Source of the DNA: an uncultured Mucilaginibacter sp.
GTDB lineage: Bacteria; Bacteroidota; Bacteroidia; Sphingobacteriales; Sphingobacteriaceae
Direction: 5' to 3'
Assembly: GCF_946481715.1 (NCBI RefSeq)
Contig: NZ_CAMLOV010000156.1
Span: forward strand, 1 to 13,012
DNA: 13,012 bases
Numbering within the stretch: the stretch's first letter is position 1; every line of letters begins with the position of its first letter. Below, one piece after another: positions 6,648-12,462 of the stretch. Under the pieces are notes generated by a model, which saw only the letters and a program-made list of their open reading frames with translations, ran no database searches and was not told the origin of the DNA. The position numbers were made by a program, and so were the translations under genes.

Positions 6648-7049
6648 ATGAAAAACACGCTTTTTATACTTCTATGTGTTGTTGCCTTTGCATCGTGCGA
6701 AAAGGCCGACATGCCTGTAACATCTACGGGATATAACGGGACGTTTGAGCTACGTGCCAGATATGGCGGCATTGCGGGCATCAATGAAAAATATGCGCCG
6801 GGCAATAAAAACTTTTTTCAGTTGGACGCGGATAGCACGTACAAAGTATTCGAGAAAGACACCCTTCGTTCACACGGCACTTTCCGGATCAAGAAAAATG
6901 CCGATACGCTTTATAACGTTATTTACGACCGGATATATTATAACGGCGATACCAGCTACGGTACCGAAATACGGCTGAACGGAGACATCCTGACGCTGGG
7001 TACCGATATTACTGATAATATAGCTACCGAGTACAAACGGATAAAATAG
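6648..7049 (+). CDS. Small lipoprotein, array copy 4 (lipocalin-like)
   Basis: A 133 aa predicted lipoprotein: signal MKNTLFILLCVVAFASC, lipobox FASC, Cys17, then EKAD. The mature part keeps the pattern with YNGTFELRARYGG, YAPGNKNFFQLDADSTYKVFEKD, HGTFRIKK and DILTLGTDITDNIATEYKRIK. Its FELRARYGG and YAPGNKN segments pair it with copy 1 (YELRASYGG, FEPGNGN). It starts 21 nt after copy 3 and ends the array; the 195-bp spacer that follows has only a weak AT hairpin and a promoter box. Function unknown. Confidence 0.85.
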   Translation: MKNTLFILLCVVAFASCEKADMPVTSTGYNGTFELRARYGGIAGINEKYAPGNKNFFQLDADSTYKVFEKDTLRSHGTFRIKKNADTLYNVIYDRIYYNGDTSYGTEIRLNGDILTLGTDITDNIATEYKRIK

Positions 7050-7217
7050 ATAGCCTCTTTATAAGTATTTCGTATTCTGCTGATTAGTACCCGTCCATTT
7101 TCCTCGCCGCCAAAATTTCTTCATATGGGCAAGCAATTACATTTTAAATGCCCTGCGGATATGATGTCTCTAACGGTCAAGTTTAAAAAACTGCTATCTA
7201 AATAGTTTTTATTTAAA

Positions 7218-7225
7218 TATATTTG
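7218..7225 (+). promoter_or_regulatory. -7 promoter box for the DUF3291 gene
   Basis: TATATTTG matches the Bacteroidota -7 consensus TANNTTTG exactly and lies 19 nt before the ATG at 7245. No clear TTG is seen at the -33 distance. An AT-rich hairpin (AAAAACT 7186-7192 with AGTTTTT 7204-7210) lies just upstream and might end the lipoprotein transcript. Confidence 0.45.
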
Positions 7226-7244
7226 GCTTAAGCTTTCCCCAACC

Positions 7245-7724
7245 ATGCAATTCCACTTAGCACAAATTAATATCGCCAAAATGCTCGCGCCGATAGACAG
7301 CCCCGTTATGACCGAGTTTGTGGCAAACCTCGATCGTATAAATGCCCTTGCCGAAGGATCGGAAGGGTTTGTATGGCGGCTGAAAGATGATGTAAACAAT
7401 GCTACCTCTATCCGGGTTTATAATGATGATTTTATTATCGTCAACATGTCGGTTTGGGAAAATACAGAACTGCTGCACCGCTTTGTTTATGGATCGATGC
7501 ATGTGGAGATATTTAAACAGCGCAAAAAATGGTTCGAACAAATGAAAGATATGCACATGGTGCTTTGGTATATCCCGGCAGATTATACCCCAACAGCGCT
7601 GGATGGCGTAGAGCGGCTGGATTATTTAAGAGCCAATGGCGAAACCCCTCGTGCCTTTACTTTTCGCAGTAAATTCTCGGCGGTGGATGCGGCTAACTAC
7701 AACAGGCAAGATTCTGTAGCTTAG
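7245..7724 (+). CDS. DUF3291 family protein
   Basis: A 159 aa soluble protein of the DUF3291 family, which has the dimeric alpha/beta ferredoxin fold of antibiotic-biosynthesis-monooxygenase-like proteins. Seen in order are MQFHLAQINIAKMLAPIDSPVMTEFV (1-26), LAEGSEGFVWRLKDD, the central strand FIIVNMSVWENTELLHRFVYGSMHVEIFKQRKKWFEQM, and MVLWYIPADYTPTALDGVERLDYLRANGETPRAFTF. The WYIPAxxxPTxxEAxxRLxxLxxxGPTPxAFTF ending is the clearest family signature. Length is normal. The enzyme reaction, if any, is unknown. Its TAG stop overlaps the TAA of convergent folP, so no terminator separates the two. Confidence 0.8.
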   Translation: MQFHLAQINIAKMLAPIDSPVMTEFVANLDRINALAEGSEGFVWRLKDDVNNATSIRVYNDDFIIVNMSVWENTELLHRFVYGSMHVEIFKQRKKWFEQMKDMHMVLWYIPADYTPTALDGVERLDYLRANGETPRAFTFRSKFSAVDAANYNRQDSVA

Positions 7725-8578
7725 CAATATTTGCCGGCTTCCCAAATTTTTACGGCCTCCACCGCTTCTTTTACATCATGCACACGTAATATATTTGCGC
7801 CTTTCGTAAGGGCAATTGTATTTAAAATGGTTGTACCATTTAAAGCATCTTCGGCATTGGTTCCTAATAAGCCATATATCATCCGCTTGCGCGAGATACC
7901 CGCCAATACCGGCAATTGCAATACATCAAATTCCTGCATCCGGCTCATCAATTGATACCCTTGTTCCGCCGTTTTTGCGAAGCCAAATCCAGGGTCGACA
8001 ATGATATCGTGAACACCCAATTGCTTTAGCTGATATATCTTCTTTACGAAATAGTCAAACACCTCGGCAAATACGTCATCGTACTGTGCCTGCTGTACCA
8101 TGTTTTGCGGCGTACCCTTCATATGCATTAAAATAAAAGGCACCTGCAATTTGGCAACCGTGGCAAACATATCAGCATCCAGGCTACCGCCCGATATATC
8201 GTTAACAATATGCGCACCGGCCTTTATCGCTGCTTTGGCAACACTTGCGCGGAAAGTGTCTATCGATAGGATTGCATCCGGAAAGTTCTGTGCGATGGCA
8301 GCCACAGCAGGTAACAAGCGCTCGGTTTCTTCTTCAACAGAAATGTCCCCCGCGCCCGGGCGGGAAGAGTAAGCACCGACATCGAGTATTGCAGCACCAT
8401 CGGCTAACATTTTTTCGGCCTGCTGCAATACGGATGCGGTATCGGTTTTGCGGCTGCCGGCGTAAAAAGAATCGGGGGTGATATTGATAATACCCATCAC
8501 TTTTGGCAAAGACAGATCAATCAATTTGCCACCCGCATTCAGCGTTACTTTTTTCCGAAAAAATGTATCTTTAGCCAC
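7721..8578 (-). CDS. folP: Dihydropteroate synthase FolP
   Basis: FolP joins para-aminobenzoate to 6-hydroxymethyl-7,8-dihydropterin diphosphate, giving dihydropteroate in folate synthesis; it is the sulfonamide target. With a GTG start at 8578 the protein has 285 aa, the family norm. Motifs: MGIINITPDSF (28-38), DVGAYSSRPG (67-76, loop 2), IDT with Asp107, NDISGG (126-131), DPGFGFAKT (195-203), SRKRMI (229-234) and RVHDV (265-269). The frame stays open up to 8707, but the extra 43 residues are translated repeat DNA (Cys- and hydrophobic-rich, no family match) and a -7 box lies inside that stretch at 8612-8605. The GTG is therefore preferred. folP is divergent from the DUF1599 operon and convergent with the DUF3291 gene. 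Confidence 0.95.
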   Translation of the reverse strand: MAKDTFFRKKVTLNAGGKLIDLSLPKVMGIINITPDSFYAGSRKTDTASVLQQAEKMLADGAAILDVGAYSSRPGAGDISVEEETERLLPAVAAIAQNFPDAILSIDTFRASVAKAAIKAGAHIVNDISGGSLDADMFATVAKLQVPFILMHMKGTPQNMVQQAQYDDVFAEVFDYFVKKIYQLKQLGVHDIIVDPGFGFAKTAEQGYQLMSRMQEFDVLQLPVLAGISRKRMIYGLLGTNAEDALNGTTILNTIALTKGANILRVHDVKEAVEAVKIWEAGKYC

Positions 8579-8589
8579 TTGGTTGTTGC

Positions 8590-8667
8590 AATGTTGTAAG
8601 GTTGCAAAGTTAATGCGAATTGCTGCTACGTTTAGCGTAAAATATAACATTTCAACCTTACAACATT
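8590..8667. repeat. 15-bp inverted repeat around the folP promoter
   Basis: AATGTTGTAAGGTTG (8590-8604) and its exact reverse complement CAACCTTACAACATT (8653-8667) enclose 48 nt that include the folP -7 box. The right arm is also the start of the CAACNTTN repeat series. Confidence 0.7.
8605..8612 (-). promoter_or_regulatory. -7 promoter box for folP
   Basis: Read on the minus strand this is TAACTTTG, an exact TANNTTTG match, 26 nt before the GTG at 8578. It implies a leader of about 20 nt and supports the shorter folP protein. A -33 TTG is not evident. Confidence 0.5.
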
Positions 8668-8728
8668 CCAACCTTACTACAAGAATGGCAACATTCCAAC
8701 ATTTCAACTTTACAACGTTTCAACTACC
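8653..8728 (+). repeat. Degenerate 8-bp tandem repeat CAACNTTN
   Basis: The stretch reads as consecutive units: CAACCTTA (8653), CAACATTC (8661), CAACCTTA (8669), an interruption at 8677-8688, then CAACATTC (8689), CAACATTT (8697), CAACTTTA (8705), CAACGTTT (8713) and CAACTACC (8721). The last unit ends directly before the TTG start codon of the DUF1599 gene. The 8-bp period means reading frames through it shift register each unit, so it is not coding-like. Confidence 0.75.
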
Positions 8729-9268
8729 TTGAGCAACACCGCAGCAGAATACGAAGCCGTTATTACCCATTGCAAGAGCCTTTTTATGAAAAAGACCCGC
8801 GATTATGGTACCGCATGGCGCATCCTTAGGCCAAAATCAATTACCGACCAGATATTTATCAAAGCGCAGCGCATCCGCACGCTCGAAGAAAAACAGGTAT
8901 CGAAAGTGGGCGAAGATATCACCGGAGAATATATCGGCATTGTAAATTATTGCGTTATAGCCATGATGCAATTGGATAGTACCGACGAAACGCCTTATGA
9001 AATAGCCGCCGACCATGTAGAAAAACTTTTTGATGAAAAGGCGCAGGAAACAAAAGAATTAATGTTTGCCAAAAACCACGATTACGGCGAGGCCTGGCGC
9101 GATATGCGCATCAGTAGCTTAACCGATTTGATACTGATGAAAATCCTCCGTGTAAAACAAATTGAAGATAATGAAGGCAAAACTTTGGCATCCGAAGGGG
9201 TTAAAGCCAACTACCAGGACATGCTGAACTATTCAGTTTTCGCACTGATTAAATTAGGGGTGTCATGA
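8729..9268 (+). CDS. DUF1599 protein with internal duplication
   Basis: A 179 aa soluble, mainly helical protein. DUF1599 has been linked by others to nucleotide-modification contexts; its chemistry here is not shown. The protein consists of two similar halves: KKTRDYGTAWRILRPKSITD (21-40) recurs as KNHDYGEAWRDMRISSLTD (115-133), IFIKAQRIRTLEE matches LILMKILRVKQIED, and NYCVIAMMQL (73-82) matches NYSVFALIKL (167-176). DYGxAWRxxR is the family's hallmark. The start is a TTG at 8729, giving MSNTAAEYEAVITHCKSLF as in relatives; no in-frame ATG lies near it. The stop overlaps the next ATG (ATGA, 9265-9268), showing translational coupling to the DoxX-like gene. Confidence 0.85.
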   Translation: MSNTAAEYEAVITHCKSLFMKKTRDYGTAWRILRPKSITDQIFIKAQRIRTLEEKQVSKVGEDITGEYIGIVNYCVIAMMQLDSTDETPYEIAADHVEKLFDEKAQETKELMFAKNHDYGEAWRDMRISSLTDLILMKILRVKQIEDNEGKTLASEGVKANYQDMLNYSVFALIKLGVS

Positions 9269-10416
9269 AAAACGCCTTAATTTGGTTTTGCAGGATAGCT
9301 GTAGGTTTGCTCTTCATCTTCTCGGGGTTGATAAAGGCTAACGACCCGCTTGGTTTTTCCTATAAGCTGGAAGAATACTTCGAGGTGTTCCACCTTACTT
9401 TTCTGAATGGTTTTGCCCTTAGCGCTGCCATCATCTTGTGCGCGCTGGAAATGCTGCTGGGCTTCGCCTTGTTGGTAGGTACGCGTGCGGTAAAAGTGGT
9501 TTGGGGCTTGTTATTGCTGATCGTATTTTTCGGCTTCCTTACATTTTATTCGGCCTACTTTAAAGTGGTGCAAACCTGTGGCTGCTTTGGCGATGCCATC
9601 CCGCTTACGCCATGGCAGTCCTTTGGTAAGGATATGGTGTTGCTGCTGCTGGTACTGGTACTTTTTGTAAACCGCAAGGTTATTCAACCGCTCGTTAAAC
9701 AAAAAACCGGGGATCAATTATTAATAGGCGCAACCGTTTTATCAATTGGCTTTGGTTTGTACACCTATAATTTCTCGCCGATTGTAGATTTCCTGCCTTA
9801 TAAAATTGGCGCGAACATATTAGACGGGATGAAAACACCGCCGGGTGCGCCCGCCGATGTTTACGAAGTGACCTACCACCTCAAAAACAAAAAAACCGCC
9901 GAAACAAAGGTAATGACCGATAAGGAATACCTTAAAACTGCCATCTGGAAGGATACCAACTGGGAAATTGTGGGCAACCCCGAAAGCGTACTCCTAAAAA
10001 AAGGCTTCGAACCAAAAATACGTGACCTGAATATACAAGATGCCGAAGGGAATAACTACAACCAGGAATTATTATCGAGCCCGTTTTATAGCTTAGTAAT
10101 TGTAGCCTATAACCTGGAAGAAACTGACGAGCAGGCGATTGGCCGTATTAATGCGTTATCGGCAAACCTTATCCAAAATTTCAACACACGTGTAATTTTA
10201 CTTACTTCTAACCCACCGCAAAGCGCGCAGGCCTTTGCTAAGAAGAATAAACTGGTAAGCGAGTTGTTTTATGCCGATGGCGTGCCGCTGAAAAGCATGG
10301 TACGCGCCAACCCGGGCGTTATTTTATTAAAGAACGGCACGGTTATCAATAAATGGCATTACCACAACCTGCCCAAATACGAGGATTTGGTAAAGGAATA
10401 TTTTAGCAAGCAATGA
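9265..10416 (+). CDS. DoxX/MauE-like membrane protein with C-terminal thioredoxin-like domain (BT_3928 type)
   Basis: A 383 aa inner-membrane protein. The N-terminal part has four or five hydrophobic helices (about 6-24, 48-72, 76-98, 122-136 and 152-168) and begins RIAVGLLFIFSGLIKANDPLGF, characteristic of the DoxX/MauE fold. CGCFGD (105-110) after the third helix is a conserved Cys pair seen in MauE-like redox proteins. The C-terminal part (about 250-383) has a thioredoxin-like order of strands and helices, with SLVIVAYNLEET, a NTRVILLTSNPP strand and NPGVILLKNGTVINKWHYHNLP near the end, but no CXXC active site. Bacteroidota annotations call this the BT_3928 family; a disulfide or quinone redox role is inferred. 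It overlaps both neighbours by 4 nt. Confidence 0.85.
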   Translation: MKNALIWFCRIAVGLLFIFSGLIKANDPLGFSYKLEEYFEVFHLTFLNGFALSAAIILCALEMLLGFALLVGTRAVKVVWGLLLLIVFFGFLTFYSAYFKVVQTCGCFGDAIPLTPWQSFGKDMVLLLLVLVLFVNRKVIQPLVKQKTGDQLLIGATVLSIGFGLYTYNFSPIVDFLPYKIGANILDGMKTPPGAPADVYEVTYHLKNKKTAETKVMTDKEYLKTAIWKDTNWEIVGNPESVLLKKGFEPKIRDLNIQDAEGNNYNQELLSSPFYSLVIVAYNLEETDEQAIGRINALSANLIQNFNTRVILLTSNPPQSAQAFAKKNKLVSELFYADGVPLKSMVRANPGVILLKNGTVINKWHYHNLPKYEDLVKEYFSKQ

Positions 10417-10928
10417 GCAGGGTATATTTAATAGGATTTATGGGCTGCGGCAAAACCAGTTGGGGCAAAAAACTGGCTGCAGGATTGGGGTATAACTTCA
10501 TCGACCTTGACCACAGCCTTGAGGCACAAGTTGGCTGTACTATAGCCGAGTACTTTGCAAGCCACGGCGAAGAAGCCTTTCGCAAGCTGGAATCGAAAGT
10601 ATTAAAAACGACGGAATACCCCGAAAATGTGATCGTATCTACCGGCGGCGGCTTGCCCTGCTTTTTCGATAATATGGACTGGATGAATAGCCACGGGCAA
10701 ACGCTCTACATTCAATTATCGCCCAAAGGTTTGGCATCGCGGTTGGAAAATGCTAAAACGCCCCGCCCCGTACTGCAAGGCAAAAAAGGCGATGAGTTAG
10801 TGGCTTTTATTGAGCAAAAATTAGCCGAACGCGAAGGCTTTTACCTGCAAGCCACACACTATGTGGATGGAATTGATATGAGCGTAGAGAAGTTGGCGGA
10901 GATTGTGGGGCATAAACCGCCTGCATAA
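10413..10928 (+). CDS. aroK: Shikimate kinase
   Basis: This kinase phosphorylates shikimate at the 3-hydroxyl with ATP, the fifth step of chorismate synthesis, in the cytosol. The 171 aa length is standard. Seen: Walker A GFMGCGKTS (8-16), shikimate-binding DLD (31-33, Asp33) and Arg57 in FRKLE, GGG (78-80), lid RP (118-119) and the adenine-side Arg140 in AEREGFY. All key residues are present. The ATG overlaps the preceding stop (ATGA, 10413-10416), placing it as the last gene of the DUF1599-DoxX-aroK unit. The convergent phosphoribosyltransferase ends only 24 bp beyond its stop, and no hairpin terminator is visible in between. Confidence 0.95.
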   Translation: MSRVYLIGFMGCGKTSWGKKLAAGLGYNFIDLDHSLEAQVGCTIAEYFASHGEEAFRKLESKVLKTTEYPENVIVSTGGGLPCFFDNMDWMNSHGQTLYIQLSPKGLASRLENAKTPRPVLQGKKGDELVAFIEQKLAEREGFYLQATHYVDGIDMSVEKLAEIVGHKPPA

Positions 10929-10952
10929 AGCTGTAGAGACATCCCACCTTAG

Positions 10953-11462
10953 TTACACCAAATAAACCGCATCCTCTTCTCCCTCTTCATCTAACACAAC
11001 ATTTACGTGTTCTTTAATAACGGTGGAAAGGGCGATACCTGCATAATCGGTAGTAACGGGGAAACTTTTGTGGTTACGGTCTACAAGTACCACGGTACGG
11101 AGTTTTTTGAGGGGGACATCCAGGAATATACCGAAGCCGTAGGCAAGCGTTTTGCCGCTATTGAGCACATCATCAACCAGTATAATTACCTTATTGCTGC
11201 ACTCTTCTATCTCAAAATTTATTTTTGCATTCAGGCTGGTGCTGTCTTTTTCCAGTTCGATAGTAAGCAGGCTGCTGCTAAAGGGAGCGATTTTGTCTAA
11301 TACTTCTTTTAACCTTTCGGCCACACGGTTGCCGCGGGGCAGGATGCCTGCGATAAGTATTTCTGTTTCGTCGAAATTATCTTCCAGTATCTGGTAGGCA
11401 ATACGGTCTATCTTTTGCTGTATTTGCGTACTGTTCAATATCAGGAGTTTCTTATCGGGCAT
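10953..11462 (-). CDS. PyrR-like phosphoribosyltransferase
   Basis: A 169 aa type I phosphoribosyltransferase. The PRPP-binding motif is VIILVDDVLNSGKTL (92-106), and the upstream PRGNRVAERL (42-51) and downstream TVVLVDRNHKSFPVTTDYAGIALST (123-147) segments parallel PyrR, which has uracil phosphoribosyltransferase activity and, in Bacillus, binds pyr mRNA. Whether it regulates RNA here is unknown: no pyr gene or attenuator is nearby. It is slightly shorter than Bacillus PyrR (about 180 aa) and ends with an acidic loop and AVYLV. It is the last gene of the four-gene minus-strand block, 11 nt after the 185 aa membrane protein, and converges with aroK. Confidence 0.85.
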   Translation of the reverse strand: MPDKKLLILNSTQIQQKIDRIAYQILEDNFDETEILIAGILPRGNRVAERLKEVLDKIAPFSSSLLTIELEKDSTSLNAKINFEIEECSNKVIILVDDVLNSGKTLAYGFGIFLDVPLKKLRTVVLVDRNHKSFPVTTDYAGIALSTVIKEHVNVVLDEEGEEDAVYLV

Positions 11463-11473
11463 GGTGGTTTGTA

Positions 11474-12031
11474 TTATCCTCCAAATATATCGCTTTGGGC
11501 AGCTTTATGTAGTTCTTCTACGAATTTTTTAACCTTTTTTGTGTTTCTAAAAATCGATATCGTTGTGGGCTGTAGCACATTTCCGGCAGGGACGCTATTT
11601 ACAAGTATAGACTCCCCATCGGGTATAATTGTAAGTACTTCGGCAAAAAGAAACTTCCAAACGCTTGTCCTACACCAAAAATATCCGATCTTATAAACTG
11701 CCACGCTTGTAAATCCACTGTCTTTCAAAGCTTGTTTTATCGTGTCGATTTTTAATCCAGGAATATGGTATCGTAAAAATCTGCGCTGTTGCCTTAATCG
11801 CCAGGCTATAAAAGCTTCGAAAGTTAGAGCAACAACAGTACAATTTATCGCCCTGTTCAAATTGGGATCATCGTAAATAATATCCCTCCCAAGCATTACC
11901 AAGCAGCCAATCAATGGGATCAAAAAGACAATCATTAATAATTCGCGATTAAAAAAATATGCCACTGTTCTGGGCCACTTTTCAGACTCTTTTATCTTAG
12001 CGATTTCTTTCGCTGTTATTATTCCGTTCAC
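11474..12031 (-). CDS. Unidentified two-helix membrane protein (185 aa)
   Basis: I do not recognise this family. With a GTG start at 12031 the protein is 185 aa: a short charged N-terminus (AKEIAKIKESEKWPRTVAYFFN), two hydrophobic segments at about 33-49 (LLMIVFLIPLIGCLVML) and 61-75, then a soluble C-terminal domain with strands such as SVAVYKIGYFWC, TIIPDGESILVNSVP and TISIFRNTKKVKKFVEEL. The frame is open to an ATG at 12199, but that part only retraces the upstream gene in another frame and is Arg-rich and unlike a normal start. The GTG overlaps the upstream TGA (GTGA, 12028-12031), a usual coupled start. AT-rich codon use differs from the more GC-rich upstream neighbour. Confidence 0.65.
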   Translation of the reverse strand: MNGIITAKEIAKIKESEKWPRTVAYFFNRELLMIVFLIPLIGCLVMLGRDIIYDDPNLNRAINCTVVALTFEAFIAWRLRQQRRFLRYHIPGLKIDTIKQALKDSGFTSVAVYKIGYFWCRTSVWKFLFAEVLTIIPDGESILVNSVPAGNVLQPTTISIFRNTKKVKKFVEELHKAAQSDIFGG

Positions 12032-12429
12032 CCCTTCACATACGGATAATACACAAAATTCGCTCCCTCGGGCACTACCACAAACAGGCACATAAAATCG
12101 TGCGGGTTTTTGTAGGTGCCGAGGAAGCGTTCTTTTAATTCCGGTTTGATGATACCGCGCTCGGTAAATTCTTCTATGGTAGAGGCGTGGATGCTCCACT
12201 CGGTGTTGAGTTCGTTGCGGTCGAGGATTACCTCGCCCAGTTCGATCTCATGCTGATGAGCCACAAATATGGGATGCAGTGACAAACCCTCGAGCATAAT
12301 TTCTACAGCTACCTCGCGGATAGATTCATTAAAAAGTTTCAGGTCACGCTCCAGGCTTACCAGCGGGCTTTCCTTTTTTGGTTTATTGGGTTCTCCGCCG
12401 GTTTCATTCAGCAGTTCTTCGGGATCCAT
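12028..12429 (-). CDS. Conserved-looking hypothetical protein (133 aa)
   Basis: A soluble, acidic protein of 133 aa with no signal peptide or membrane segment. The first 20 residues (MDPEELLNETGGEPNKPKKE) look disordered. The rest is compact: LERDLKLFNESIREVAVEIMLEGLSLHPIFVAHQHEIELGEVI, then EWSIHASTIEEFTERGII, and a hydrophobic ending FMCLFVVVPEGANFVYYPYVKG. I do not recognise the family; I have a loose impression of similar short proteins in Bacteroidota. It lies 33 nt after the disordered repeat protein and shares a GTGA overlap with the downstream membrane protein, so the three are likely one transcript. Confidence 0.7.
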   Translation of the reverse strand: MDPEELLNETGGEPNKPKKESPLVSLERDLKLFNESIREVAVEIMLEGLSLHPIFVAHQHEIELGEVILDRNELNTEWSIHASTIEEFTERGIIKPELKERFLGTYKNPHDFMCLFVVVPEGANFVYYPYVKG

Positions 12430-12462
12430 ATATTAAGTGCTATGCGTTCGTAAATGGGTTAA

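Noticed and set aside
8653..8728. CRISPR array or direct-repeat/spacer structure in the CAAC region
   Set aside because: Units are only 8 bp with no unique spacers and no cas genes nearby.
8478..8732. 84 aa + strand frame that ends at the DUF1599 start
   Set aside because: Antisense to folP and then translated CAACNTTN repeat; no family resemblance.
10929..10952. Bidirectional terminator between aroK and the PyrR-like gene
   Set aside because: No inverted repeat or T-run could be found in the 24-bp gap.
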